Positions 1 to 8,406 of a DNA stretch of 55,554 bases are shown one piece after another. Source of the stretch: Aquitalea palustris (GTDB lineage Bacteria > Pseudomonadota > Gammaproteobacteria > Burkholderiales > Chromobacteriaceae); assembly GCF_003693445.1 (NCBI RefSeq), contig NZ_RFAR01000061.1, positions 1 through 55,554 on the forward strand, written 5' to 3'. Under the pieces are notes generated by a model, which ran no database searches, was not told where the DNA came from, and saw nothing but the letters and a program-made list of their open reading frames with translations. Each line of letters begins with the position of its first letter. Position 1 is the first letter of the stretch. Made by a program: the position numbers and the translations under genes.

Positions 1-1562
1 GCCACCACGGCAAAGCCACGCCCTTGCTCGCCGGCCCGCGCTGCCTCGATCGCCGCATTGAGTGCCAGCAGATTGGTCTGATCGGCCACGTCGCGGATCA
101 CATCGACAATGCCGACAATGGACTCCGACTGCTTGCTCAGTACCTGGATGGTATCGGACACGGTGGATATCTCGCGCACGATGCTGTCCATGCTGCGCCC
201 CGCCCCCTGGATTACCGAAGCACCGGAGCCAGACTGCTGCACCGCGCTACGCGACAGCTCATGTGCCTCGACCGAACGCTCGGCACTCACCGCCAGGCTG
301 GTACTCAACTCCTCCACCGCCGCCGCCATGCTGGAAGCCGCTTCGGACTGACGGTCGCTGCTATGGGCAACCTGACTGGCCCCATCCGCCACGTCATGGG
401 CCGCACCATCCAGCTGTCGTGATGTCGCGACCAGTTGCTGTACCGTCTCGCGCAGCTGATTGCGCATCTGGCGGATGGCCGCCAGCAAGCTGGTTTCGTC
501 CTTGCCTTGCAGCTCGATACGCGTGTCCAGCCGACCGGTGGCAATCTGCTCCACCACATTCTGCACATAAAACGGCTCGCCCCCCAGCTGGGCGGTAATC
601 GACAGGTATAGCGCAATAAACAGATAAGTAGACAGCAGGAAGGCAAAAGCAGCGCAAGCCAGATACACATCGCGCTGCCACTGTATGCGGCCGATGCGGG
701 CGTCCAGCAGGCTGCCCAGTTGCTGCAAGGCGGCCTGCTGAAAGTGACTGGCAGTATCCAGCGTCGCCGCAGACAAGGCCGAGCCAGCAGCAGCCTGGCC
801 GGAAATCGCCTTGTCCAGAGCCCCCGCATTCAGGGCAGACTGTGCCGCCAGCTTCTCGTCTGCTCCGGCAAAGCCGGCTTTGACGGTGGCGTTATAGGCG
901 TTAGCCTTGGCCAGATCATGTTGCAGGTTTTGCAGGCTATCGCTGATCAGTGGCGACAGGCCGATAGCCTGATCCCGCGCAGTGGCGGTCAGTGGCTGCC
1001 CTCTGGCCGCCAGCAGCAGGCCATTGGCCTGGGTGCTGCGGTTCAGCCAGTTGGGCCACTGCACGGTCACCGCATCCATCAGATAAAAAGTATCGATATC
1101 CGGGTCCAGTGTCAGGTTGGACTGATCGCTGGCCATGCTGATCAGATCCAGCAAGCTGCCGGCCATTCCCTGATAATTGGCCAGCTCCGGTGTGCCTTTC
1201 AGCTTCTGCCACGCCCCCTCCAGCGCAGCCCAGCCCTTGTCCAACCCCAGACTCCCATTCAGTTGCTGGTGGGTCTGCTGCATGCGCTGCCATTGCTCCT
1301 CCAGTCCGGAGGAAAGCGCGGCCTTGTCGCTGGCAGCGGCATGCTGCGCCTGTTCCTGCTCCAGTGCCAGCAGCAGGCTCATCGCCGGCTTCAGGTACTG
1401 CACCCCGATCACTTCCTTGCTGGAGAAATCGACATTGTCCTGATTACTGCGATACAGCCCGTAGGTGAGATAAACCAGTGCAATGGCAAAGACAGCCCCT
1501 ATCACCGCAAAGCGCGTGGGGTAACTCAAGCGCTGCATCCAGCGCGCAACAAGACGGAACAT
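1..1562 (-). CDS. Methyl-accepting chemotaxis protein, N-terminal 520 residues (runs off the left edge)
   Basis: Transmembrane chemoreceptor that passes ligand binding to CheW/CheA. The ATG at 1562 follows a good ribosome site (GAGGAG). A membrane segment lies at about residues 14-35, a periplasmic ligand domain follows, and a second membrane segment is near 294-319. A HAMP-like stretch with the LGGEP motif comes next, then the heptad-rich signalling arm. The frame leaves the window inside the conserved hairpin tip, at GRGFAVVA, so the returning arm is missing. Upstream on the minus strand, GCCTATAA (1626-1633) resembles a sigma-28 -10 element, but no good -35 was found. The ligand cannot be predicted. 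The cut is at the window edge and is not a mutation. Confidence 0.93.
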   Translation of the reverse strand, partial: MFRLVARWMQRLSYPTRFAVIGAVFAIALVYLTYGLYRSNQDNVDFSSKEVIGVQYLKPAMSLLLALEQEQAQHAAASDKAALSSGLEEQWQRMQQTHQQLNGSLGLDKGWAALEGAWQKLKGTPELANYQGMAGSLLDLISMASDQSNLTLDPDIDTFYLMDAVTVQWPNWLNRSTQANGLLLAARGQPLTATARDQAIGLSPLISDSLQNLQHDLAKANAYNATVKAGFAGADEKLAAQSALNAGALDKAISGQAAAGSALSAATLDTASHFQQAALQQLGSLLDARIGRIQWQRDVYLACAAFAFLLSTYLFIALYLSITAQLGGEPFYVQNVVEQIATGRLDTRIELQGKDETSLLAAIRQMRNQLRETVQQLVATSRQLDGAAHDVADGASQVAHSSDRQSEAASSMAAAVEELSTSLAVSAERSVEAHELSRSAVQQSGSGASVIQGAGRSMDSIVREISTVSDTIQVLSKQSESIVGIVDVIRDVADQTNLLALNAAIEAARAGEQGRGFAVV

Positions 1563-1726
1563 GGACAACTCCTCTGGGATATTGGCCTTGCCCTATGTCT
1601 TTTATATGGTGGGCAAGCCTTTCATTTATAGGCGTAAAATTTCGCCACACCTCTTCTAACCATGGTTTTTGCCGGAATTAATCACAGAGCGATGCTCTTG
1701 CCATCACTGGTGACAACACCATTTTA

Positions 1727-1750
1727 AAGATGTATTATTTTTACATTTTT
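1727..1750. promoter_or_regulatory. Upstream NsrR-like site for hmp
   Basis: An AT-rich element starts with AAGATGTATT and ends with TTACATTTTT. NsrR sites are paired AAGATG-type half-sites, and this one matches the left arm well and the right arm weakly. It lies about 80-100 bp before the hmp start. NsrR binding is inferred from the motif and from nsrR lying downstream. Confidence 0.5.
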
Positions 1751-1792
1751 AACGGCAGCACAATCTGTTCTGCACAGCAGCGTGCGTCGATA

Positions 1793-1815
1793 AAGATGTA
1801 TTTTTAAAACATCAT
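1793..1815. promoter_or_regulatory. Proximal NsrR-like operator of hmp
   Basis: GATGT (1795-1799) and ACATC (1809-1813) are perfect inverted arms around an AT-rich core, within the AAGATGYATTT-like layout known for NsrR operators. The site ends just before the AAGGA ribosome site of hmp, so a bound repressor would block transcription start or early elongation. The regulator gene lies immediately downstream of hmp. Confidence 0.7.
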
Positions 1816-1826
1816 AAGGAACTGCC

Positions 1827-3050
1827 ATGTTAGACGTATTCACCCGCCAGCAGGTCAAAGCCACAGCCCCCATCCTGAAACAGCATGGTGTAGTGCTGAC
1901 CAGCCACTTTTACCAACGCATGTTCCAGCACAACCCGGAACTGAAAAACATCTTCAACCAGGGTCACCAGCATGCCGGCCAGCAGCAACAAGCCCTGGCC
2001 ATGGCCGTGGCTGCCTATGCCGAACATATCGATGCCCCCGAAGTACTGCTGCCGGTACTGGAACGGGTGGCCCACAAGCACACCAGCCTGGGCATCCGTG
2101 CCGAGCACTACCCGATTGTCGGCAAGCATCTGCTGGCGTCCATCCGCGAAGTGTTGGGCGAAGAGGCCGCTCCGGACAGCCTGCTGGAAGCCTGGGCCGC
2201 GGCCTATCAGCAACTGGCCGAGCTGCTGATCAATCTGGAAAACAGCCTGTACCAGCGCGCAGCCACCCAGCCCGGCGGCTGGAGCGGCTGGCGGCCATTC
2301 CGGGTGGTGAACAAACAGCAGGAAAGTGCGGAAATCACCTCTTTCTACCTGCACCCCGCCGATGGTGGCGCGCTGCCCGACTTCCAACCCGGTCAGTATG
2401 TATCGGTACAACGCTTTATCCCGGAATGGGGACTGTGCCAGCCACGCCAGTACAGCTTGTCCGATGCTCCCGGCAAAGACTGGCTGCGCATTTCGGTCAA
2501 GCGCGAAGCAGCACAGGAGGAAGCCCCGGCTGGCAAGGTTTCCGGGCAACTACACGCAGAGCTGGGCGAAGGCGACATCCTGCAGGTGTCGCCGCCCTTC
2601 GGTGACTTCGTGCTGCATCAGGATCGCACTACCCCGGTGGTGCTGATCAGTGCCGGCGTAGGCCAGACCCCGCTGCTGTCCATGCTCAAGCATCTGCTGG
2701 CAAGCGGCAGCCAGCGTCCCATCCGCTATCTGCATGCCGCCCGCCACGGCCAGGTCCATGCCATGAAACAGGAAGTCGGCCAACTGGCAGCACAGCACCC
2801 GGCACTGAGCAGCACGGTGTTTTATGAATGCCCGCAAGACGCAGACCAGCCAGGCCTGGACTACCAGCGTGCCGGCCGCATCGATGCCGAAGCCATCCGC
2901 GAACACGCCCTGCTGGAAGATGCCGACTACTACCTGTGTGGCCCGCAAGCCTTCATGCAACAGCAGCGCGCACAGCTGCGCGCCTGCGGTGTGGCCGCAG
3001 CGCGCATTCACATGGAAGTATTCGGCTCCAATGCCATGGCCAGCGACTGA
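1827..3050 (+). CDS. hmp: Flavohemoglobin, nitric oxide dioxygenase
   Basis: Cytoplasmic enzyme that oxidises NO to nitrate using O2 and NAD(P)H. The globin domain covers about residues 1-140, with Tyr29, proximal His85 and Tyr95 all at the positions used by E. coli Hmp. An FAD domain follows with the RQYS flavin motif, then a C-terminal NAD-binding domain. The 407 residues match the family's usual size (about 400). The ATG at 1827 is preceded by AAGGA. Two NsrR-like sites lie upstream and nsrR follows in the same direction, so this looks like a self-contained NO sensing and detoxification unit. No defects were seen. Confidence 0.97.
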   Translation: MLDVFTRQQVKATAPILKQHGVVLTSHFYQRMFQHNPELKNIFNQGHQHAGQQQQALAMAVAAYAEHIDAPEVLLPVLERVAHKHTSLGIRAEHYPIVGKHLLASIREVLGEEAAPDSLLEAWAAAYQQLAELLINLENSLYQRAATQPGGWSGWRPFRVVNKQQESAEITSFYLHPADGGALPDFQPGQYVSVQRFIPEWGLCQPRQYSLSDAPGKDWLRISVKREAAQEEAPAGKVSGQLHAELGEGDILQVSPPFGDFVLHQDRTTPVVLISAGVGQTPLLSMLKHLLASGSQRPIRYLHAARHGQVHAMKQEVGQLAAQHPALSSTVFYECPQDADQPGLDYQRAGRIDAEAIREHALLEDADYYLCGPQAFMQQQRAQLRACGVAAARIHMEVFGSNAMASD

Positions 3051-3139
3051 TTGCCAGATGCACATGGTTTGCCGCAGCGCATTGTGAGGGTGGGCCGTGC
3101 GGAGTATCCTGCGCGGCACCGCCTTTACCCTTTTTGCCC

Positions 3140-3610
3140 ATGCAACTGAACCGTTTCACCGATCTGGCATTGCGCGTGCTGATGTACCTGACCCACCGCG
3201 ATCGCGAACAGGCCGTCACCATCAGCGAAATCGCCGAGCGCTTTGCCATATCGCGCAACCATCTGGTCAAGGTGGTGCATTTCATGGGACAGCAAGGCTG
3301 GCTGCTCACCAGTCGCGGCAAGGGTGGAGGCCTGGCGCTGGCCCAGCCGCCGGAGCACTACCGGCTGGGTGGCATCATCCGCACCCTGGAGGGTAATGCC
3401 GCCCTGATCGACTGCGCCACGCCCCCTTGCGCATTGCGCCAGGATTGCCGTCTCAAGTCGGCACTGGACGTCGGCCTGCAAGCGTTTTTCACGGTGCTGG
3501 ATGGTTATTCCCTGCGCGATATCGTCGCCAGTCCCACCGGAGAGGCAATTATTCGGCTGCACCGACAGCAAAATCCGCCAGCTGCGCCAGATGAGGCGAC
3601 TGAAGGCTGA
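3140..3610 (+). CDS. nsrR: Rrf2-family nitric-oxide-sensing repressor NsrR
   Basis: Iron-sulfur transcription factor of 156 residues. It has an N-terminal winged helix (recognition region around ISRNHLVKVVHFM) and the cysteine cluster CATPPCALRQDC, spaced C-x4-C-x5-C as in NsrR of other proteobacteria. NO damages the cluster and relieves repression. The chosen ATG gives the family N-terminus MQLNRFTDLALRVLMYL; longer in-frame readings add an unrelated leader. No convincing ribosome site precedes it (the sequence before ATG is CTTTTTGCCC). It lies 89 bp after hmp, whose promoter carries matching operators. IscR was considered, but the cysteine spacing and context favour NsrR. Confidence 0.92.
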   Translation: MQLNRFTDLALRVLMYLTHRDREQAVTISEIAERFAISRNHLVKVVHFMGQQGWLLTSRGKGGGLALAQPPEHYRLGGIIRTLEGNAALIDCATPPCALRQDCRLKSALDVGLQAFFTVLDGYSLRDIVASPTGEAIIRLHRQQNPPAAPDEATEG

Positions 3611-3658
3611 TCCACGCTCTGCAATTTGTTGTAAAAAACCATCACTTTTCAAACAAAA

Positions 3659-3683
3659 AGCCCGCTGTGCGCGGGCTTTTTTT
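3659..3683. terminator. Bidirectional terminator between nsrR and hemN
   Basis: AGCCCGC and GCGGGCT form a 7-bp stem around TGTGC. A T-run follows on the plus strand, and an A-run precedes it that serves the minus strand. It lies between two convergent genes. Confidence 0.85.
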
Positions 3684-3733
3684 CAGGCTTTTTTTCAGGG
3701 TTTCCCCTTGGAAAAACAGCAATAACAGTGGGG

Positions 3734-5140
3734 TCAGATTGTCTTGGAATAGCGTGCCTTGGTCTCTCGCTCGCGCAAATGGCGGTCGAACAGCATGGCG
3801 ATATTGCGGATCAGGAAGCGGCCCTTGGGTTCCACCATCAGGAAATCACCGTCAAAAGTCAGCAGACCCAGCTTGTGATATTCGCGGATCGCCGGCAGCT
3901 CGGCAGCAAAATACTCAGCAAAATTGATGCCGTGCACCTGCTCGATGGCCTCTACCGACAGCGAGAAGCGGCACATCAGCGCCTGAATAATGCCACGCCG
4001 CAGGATGTCGTCCTGATCCAGCACCATGCCGCGCATGACCGGCAGCCGGCCCTCGTCCAGCGCGGCGTAATAGCTGTCCAGGTCTTTCTCGTTCTGGCTG
4101 TAACAGGGGCCAACCTTGCCAATGGACGATACCCCAAGGCCGATCATGTCGCAGTCGGCATGGGTGGAATAGCCCTGGAAATTGCGCTGCAGGCGGGCCT
4201 GGCGCAGGGCGATGGCCAGGTCGTCTTCCGGCTTGGCAAAGTGGTCCATGCCGATAAATACATAGCCGGCATCCGCCAGGCTTTTGACCGCGTCCTGCAG
4301 GATGTCCAGCTTGGTGCTGGCGGCCGGCAGATCCGCCTCGTTGATGCGTCGTTGCGGCATGAACACCGTGGGCAGGTGGGCATAGTTGTACAGCGCCAGC
4401 CGGTCCGGGCTGATGGCAATCACCTTGTCCAGCGTGGCTTTCAGCGATGCACGCGTCTGCAGCGGCAGGCCGTAGATCAGATCCACACTGACCGACTTGA
4501 AGCCTGCCTCGCGGGCGGCATCGATCACTTCCAGTGTCTCGGCTTCGCTCTGCACCCGATTGACCGCCTGCTGTACCTGCGGGTCGAAATCCTGAATGCC
4601 CACGCTCATGCGGTTGAAACCCAGACGCGCCAGGTGATGCACGGTTTCGCGGCCCACCTTGCGCGGATCGATCTCGATGGAATACTCTCCCTCCGGCAAA
4701 AATTCGAAGTGAGTGCGCAACATGCCCATCAGCCGGTCCAGCTGTTCATCGGACAGGAAAGTGGGGGTACCACCGCCGAAATGCAGCTGGATCAGCTTTT
4801 CGCGACAGCCCAGCGAGGCGGCCACCAGCTTGATTTCTTTTTCCAGGTAGTCGAGGTAGCGATCGGCGCGGCTTTTGTCTTTGGTGATGATCTTGTTGCA
4901 GCCGCAGTAGTAACATACCGTGTTGCAGAACGGTATATGAACGTACAATGATATTGCGTTCTGATGCATGCCCAGGTGGCGTTGCTTCAGCCAGTGTTTA
5001 TAGTCCTTCTCGCCAAACGCCGGCGTAAAACGGTCGGCAGTCGGGTAAGAAGTGTATCTTGGGCCAGAGCCATCAAGACGTTCGATCAATGCTCGGTCGA
5101 ACTCACAGTGGGTAGGCGAAAACGGATGGGTGGTGTGCAT
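3734..5140 (-). CDS. hemN: Oxygen-independent coproporphyrinogen III oxidase
   Basis: Radical-SAM enzyme that converts coproporphyrinogen III to protoporphyrinogen IX without oxygen in haem synthesis. The cluster motif is C72-x3-C76-x2-C79 with a further Cys81 (CNTVCYYCGC), and the N-terminal GPRYTSYPTADRF stretch is typical of true HemN rather than HemW. At 468 residues it is close to the usual length. It is divergent from fnr across a short intergenic region that contains an FNR-type box, so oxygen control of haem synthesis is likely (inferred). It could supply haem for the bd oxidase and globins also encoded here. Confidence 0.96.
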   Translation of the reverse strand: MHTTHPFSPTHCEFDRALIERLDGSGPRYTSYPTADRFTPAFGEKDYKHWLKQRHLGMHQNAISLYVHIPFCNTVCYYCGCNKIITKDKSRADRYLDYLEKEIKLVAASLGCREKLIQLHFGGGTPTFLSDEQLDRLMGMLRTHFEFLPEGEYSIEIDPRKVGRETVHHLARLGFNRMSVGIQDFDPQVQQAVNRVQSEAETLEVIDAAREAGFKSVSVDLIYGLPLQTRASLKATLDKVIAISPDRLALYNYAHLPTVFMPQRRINEADLPAASTKLDILQDAVKSLADAGYVFIGMDHFAKPEDDLAIALRQARLQRNFQGYSTHADCDMIGLGVSSIGKVGPCYSQNEKDLDSYYAALDEGRLPVMRGMVLDQDDILRRGIIQALMCRFSLSVEAIEQVHGINFAEYFAAELPAIREYHKLGLLTFDGDFLMVEPKGRFLIRNIAMLFDRHLRERETKARYSKTI

Positions 5141-5208
5141 GTCGTCGGGTATTGATAGTCAAACGTCAGGTGGACTGGTAAATTTGCGGAAAACGTGTGA
5201 ATTCCGCT

Positions 5209-5222
5209 TTGACAAGGGTCAA
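5209..5222. promoter_or_regulatory. FNR/CRP-family box between hemN and fnr
   Basis: TTGACAAGGGTCAA is a perfect TTGAC-N4-GTCAA dyad with the spacing of FNR boxes (consensus TTGAT-N4-ATCAA). It lies 30 bp before the fnr start and 68 bp before the hemN start. Autoregulation of fnr and control of hemN are inferred. Confidence 0.7.
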
Positions 5223-5252
5223 GCTTCTTTACAGGGTTGTACAAAACACTCG

Positions 5253-5999
5253 ATGTCTGACCAAAACCAACACACTATTCACGCACTGAAGGTGTCCTGC
5301 TCCAACTGCAGCCTGCGCGAACTCTGCCTGCCCATCGGGCTGAACCGCGACGAAATGACGCAGCTGGATGCCGTGATCCGTCAGAGCCGCCGCCTCAAGC
5401 GCGGCGAGTACCTGTTCCGCAGCGGCGAGGGCTTCAAGTCCCTGTTCGCAGTGCGTACCGGTTTCTTCAAAACCAGCGTCGCCAGTCAGGACGGTCGCGA
5501 ACAGGTCACCGGCTTTTTGATGTCCGGCGAACTGATGGGCCTCGATGGCATTTCTTCCAATGTGCATGGCTGCGACGCCATTGCGCTGGAAGACAGCGAA
5601 GTCTGCGAGCTGCCCTTCAACCGCATGGAAAGCCTGGGGCGCGACATTCCCAGCCTGCAGCACCACTTTTTCCGGCTGATGAGCCGCGAAATCGTGCGCG
5701 ACCAGAATGTCATGCTGCTATTGGGCAATATGAAGGCAGAAGAACGCCTGGCCGCCTTCCTGCTCAATCTGTCGCAGCGTCTGTCCACACGCGGTTTTGC
5801 CGCCAACGATTTCATCCTGCGCATGAGCCGTGAGGAAATCGGCAGCTTCCTCGGCCTGAAACTGGAAACCGTCAGCCGTACGCTGTCCAAGTTCCAGCAG
5901 CAGGGCTGGCTGAGTGTTGATCACAAGCACATCCAGCTGATCAAGGCCGATGCACTGAAAGACCTGATCGCCGGCTGCACGCACGCCAACGGCGTCTGA
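5253..5999 (+). CDS. fnr: FNR-type oxygen-sensing transcription regulator
   Basis: CRP-family regulator that binds DNA as a dimer when its oxygen-labile [4Fe-4S] cluster is intact. Cys16, Cys19 and Cys25 (CSNCSLREL then C) and Cys107 correspond to the four cluster ligands of E. coli FNR. A cyclic-nucleotide-like fold follows, and the C-terminal helix-turn-helix contains ETVSR, the E-x2-SR reading head that recognises TTGAT half-sites. The ATG at 5253 gives 248 residues, close to E. coli FNR (250). The frame is open upstream to 5052, but that extension is unrelated and overlaps hemN. FNR-like boxes occur before this gene and before the oxidase operon near 16.2 kb. Confidence 0.94.
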   Translation: MSDQNQHTIHALKVSCSNCSLRELCLPIGLNRDEMTQLDAVIRQSRRLKRGEYLFRSGEGFKSLFAVRTGFFKTSVASQDGREQVTGFLMSGELMGLDGISSNVHGCDAIALEDSEVCELPFNRMESLGRDIPSLQHHFFRLMSREIVRDQNVMLLLGNMKAEERLAAFLLNLSQRLSTRGFAANDFILRMSREEIGSFLGLKLETVSRTLSKFQQQGWLSVDHKHIQLIKADALKDLIAGCTHANGV

Positions 6000-6017
6000 A
6001 GCAACACCACATCAGGA

Positions 6018-6056
6018 ACACCGCAGCCCTGCTTGCCGGCAGCCTGCGGTGTTTTT
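6018..6056 (+). terminator. Terminator of fnr
   Basis: ACACCGCAG (6018-6026) pairs with CTGCGGTGT (6044-6052), and five T follow. The stem encloses a smaller hairpin. It lies 18 bp after the fnr stop. Confidence 0.85.
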
Positions 6057-6132
6057 GCATCTTGCGCATGACGGGCAGCGCCGACCATTCGTCTGAAGAC
6101 CTAGTCCGGGCGACTTAGCCGCCAGCCCAGCG

Positions 6133-6591
6133 CTACCAGCGCCCCACCAGCATGCCTGCAGCCAGCATCTCGCCCAGCTCCATCGCCTGTTCTCGATGCT
6201 GCGGCAATACCTCGCCCTGGGCCAGCAAGGGTGGCAAGACTTCCTTCCAGCCATAACCACAAGCAATACGCCGCATGGCCTGGATCGCCCCCAAACCATC
6301 CGTGCCCGCTGACACCAGCATCAGGTAGGGCAGTCCTTCGGTTTTGCCTTGTGCCGGATAATAGGTGCGATCAAAAAAATCCTTCACTTTACCCGCCATA
6401 TAGCCGAAGTTCTCCGGCGTTGCCAGCACGATGGCATCAGCCGCCAGCAAGTCATCCAGATCCGCCGCTTCGGCCGAGAGCCGGCTGATGCTGAGCTCTG
6501 CGCACAGTGGCAATAGCGGCTGACAGAAGGCATCGAGCAGTTGCAGGGTGTGGCCAGTCTGGCTGGCGTAGACAATCAGCAAGCGTTTCAT
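6133..6591 (-). CDS. Flavodoxin-like NAD(P)H-dependent FMN protein
   Basis: Small cytoplasmic flavoprotein of 152 residues. The N-terminus MKRLLIVYASQTGHT is a flavodoxin FMN-phosphate loop, and the central ATPENFGYMAGKVKDFFDR is the flavin-contacting motif of the NADPH-dependent FMN reductase/WrbA group. It probably carries electrons or reduces a quinone or FMN; the substrate is unknown. Its start overlaps the end of the upstream DUF1853 gene by 4 bp (ATGA), so the two are translationally coupled, and trmJ lies before them. No specific symbol is justified. Confidence 0.8.
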   Translation of the reverse strand: MKRLLIVYASQTGHTLQLLDAFCQPLLPLCAELSISRLSAEAADLDDLLAADAIVLATPENFGYMAGKVKDFFDRTYYPAQGKTEGLPYLMLVSAGTDGLGAIQAMRRIACGYGWKEVLPPLLAQGEVLPQHREQAMELGEMLAAGMLVGRW

Positions 6592-7529
6592 GGCGCGGGC
6601 CTGCCATCAATCGTGGCCAGCAAATCCTGCAGCCGCTCCTGTTGCGGCCAGCCCGGCGGCACCACAAAGCCACGTGCCACCTCCTCCCAGTAACCATTGC
6701 CTACCGGCAGCAATTCGGCCACCAGCTGTGGCACCGCCGCCTGCAACAGCTCTTGGCGCAGGCTGTCCTGTTCACGAACCATGCCCTGCTCTACCCGTGC
6801 CGGGGCCAGCCAGCCCAGCCGCGACAGCCATACCCAGCGTCCTCCGCTGGAAAAACTTGGCCAGGGCTGCTGCAGCGGGCTGATCCAGCCCTGCAGTTGA
6901 TCTGCCGCCAAAGGTTCAGCCAGGGGTGCCGGCATGTCGGCATAGAAGAACCAGCCGGCCAGTCGCGCTGCACTGGCACAGCCGGCAAAACCGGGCGGCA
7001 AGACACGGGCAGCCGCTGGATGACCGGCCAGTTGCAGTTGTTCCTGCAGCTTGGCGGCCTTGAGCGGCCAGGCATCACGCAGGCTGGGGCCAACCAGGGT
7101 GTCCGGGCCATGCCCCAGTTGCAGATAGAATTTGCTGGCGGTTTCCACATGCAGCGGCACGCCATCCAGCCGGATCAGGAAATCGAACTCGCCGATGGTG
7201 CGACCGGCAGCGTCACGCACCGGTAGATTGGCCGCCACCAGTTCGATATGCGGCGCCAGCCGGAACCAGAAAGCCAGCAGGCGCTCGGCATAGTGGCCAA
7301 GCCGCTGGCAAGGCTGTTGTGCCAGCCAGTGTGTGAGCGAAGCCGGATCTTGCTCCAGCGCCGCCAGCAGGGACTCGCCCTGCTCCCCCAGCAACTGCGC
7401 GGGCGAGAGATTGCGGCCACTATCCCAGGGCGCAGGCGAGGTCAGCAGAAAAGCCAGATCACGCAGCGCCGGCTGCGTGTAGGGGAGATGAAAACCGCGC
7501 TCAGGCTTCGCCGTCGTGCTCATGGCCAT
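6588..7529 (-). CDS. DUF1853 family protein
   Basis: Soluble protein of 313 residues with no signal or membrane segment. The central ASKFYLQLGHGP stretch and the preceding IGEFDFLIR acid-rich block are characteristic of DUF1853, a proteobacterial family without known function. The E-x-D...E/K pattern recalls PD-(D/E)XK nuclease-like folds, but that is only a resemblance. It sits between trmJ (its start overlaps the trmJ end by about 29 bp) and the flavodoxin-like gene (4 bp overlap), so the three form one operon. Starts at 7529 and 7523 are both possible. Confidence 0.75.
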   Translation of the reverse strand: MAMSTTAKPERGFHLPYTQPALRDLAFLLTSPAPWDSGRNLSPAQLLGEQGESLLAALEQDPASLTHWLAQQPCQRLGHYAERLLAFWFRLAPHIELVAANLPVRDAAGRTIGEFDFLIRLDGVPLHVETASKFYLQLGHGPDTLVGPSLRDAWPLKAAKLQEQLQLAGHPAAARVLPPGFAGCASAARLAGWFFYADMPAPLAEPLAADQLQGWISPLQQPWPSFSSGGRWVWLSRLGWLAPARVEQGMVREQDSLRQELLQAAVPQLVAELLPVGNGYWEEVARGFVVPPGWPQQERLQDLLATIDGRPAP

Positions 7530-8265
7530 CTGCCACGCGCTGAATCTGTTTCATCAGGCCGCGCAGGATGTCGACCTCGTCGCGCAGCATGCCGGAACGA
7601 TTGAACAGCGCACGCATGCGGCGCATCAGCCGTTCGCTGTTGCGGCGGCGGTAATAGCCGATGGCGTCCATGGTCTGGTCCAGATGCTGGCAGAAGCCTT
7701 CCACCTCGCCCAGGCTGGCGGTTTCGCTTTCCGGGCGCAGGTATTCCACATCCACCCCGGTATGGCTGAACAGCTCGTAGGTCATCACCTGCACCGCCAT
7801 CGCCAGATTGAGCGAGAAATAATCCGGATTGCCGGGGATGGTGACCAGCCGGTTGCACTGCTCCACTTCTTCAATCGACAGGCCGAAGGTTTCATTGCCA
7901 AACACCAGCGCCACCTGTTCACCATCCCGCGCGCGGGCTACCAGCTCGGGCGTGGTTTCACGCGGAGTGGACAAGGGCGTGGTCAGCTCGCGACGGCGGC
8001 TGGTCAGCGCGCAGGCCACGGTGACGTCGCCCAGGGCCTCGGCCAGGCTGGACACCACAGTCGCGCTCTCCAGCACATCCACCGCACCGGAAGCCAGCGC
8101 ATTGGCTTCATCGCTGGGAAACACCTTGGGCTCCACCAGATACAGCCGGGTCAGACCCATGGTTTTCATGGCACGGGCGGCCGAGCCGATATTGCCCGGA
8201 TGGTTGGGCCGGGCCAACACCACACGAATGTTTTTCAGAAAATCAGGTACTTGGGGTTTATTCAT
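7501..8265 (-). CDS. trmJ: tRNA (cytidine/uridine-2'-O-)-methyltransferase TrmJ
   Basis: SPOUT-fold SAM-dependent methylase that modifies the ribose at position 32 of the tRNA anticodon loop. The N-terminal KNIRVVLARPNHPGNIGSAA motif, the central VFGNETFGLS and the knot motif IPGNPDYFSLNLAMAVQ are those of TrmJ. I chose the ATG at 8265 (254 residues) because it leaves the shortest leader before the conserved region; a GTG at 8277 would add four residues. Neither has a strong ribosome site. It is divergent from suhB and leads an operon with the DUF1853 and flavodoxin-like genes. The C-terminal 80 residues are basic and helical, as in the family. Confidence 0.92.
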   Translation of the reverse strand: MNKPQVPDFLKNIRVVLARPNHPGNIGSAARAMKTMGLTRLYLVEPKVFPSDEANALASGAVDVLESATVVSSLAEALGDVTVACALTSRRRELTTPLSTPRETTPELVARARDGEQVALVFGNETFGLSIEEVEQCNRLVTIPGNPDYFSLNLAMAVQVMTYELFSHTGVDVEYLRPESETASLGEVEGFCQHLDQTMDAIGYYRRRNSERLMRRMRALFNRSGMLRDEVDILRGLMKQIQRVADGHEHDGEA

Positions 8266-8297
8266 CAGCGGTTTCACATTAAAATAGCGGGCATATC

Positions 8298-8327
8298 AAA
8301 AAGCCCGCGCACTCGCGTCGGCTTTTT
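8298..8327. other. Terminator-like hairpin in the divergent trmJ/suhB region
   Basis: AAAAAGCC (8298-8305) pairs with GGCTTTTT (8320-8327), with an inner CGCG/CGCG pair. T-runs follow on both strands. It lies upstream of both genes, where no terminator is expected, so it may be an attenuator or the end of a short transcript. Confidence 0.5.
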
Positions 8328-8406
8328 TTGTTCCTTAACCCAGATTGTTACCGTCAGATGTCGAGCCGTGTTGGCTGACATCTGCTATCCGTTCTAGAGG
8401 CCGTCA

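Noticed and set aside
5150-5165. TTGATAGTCAA as a second FNR box before fnr
   Set aside because: The TTGA and TCAA arms are separated by 3 bp, whereas FNR boxes need 6 bp between these cores.
5052-5252. Longer N-terminus of fnr starting at 5052
   Set aside because: The extra 67 residues overlap hemN and are unlike any FNR; the cysteine spacing from the ATG at 5253 matches E. coli FNR.
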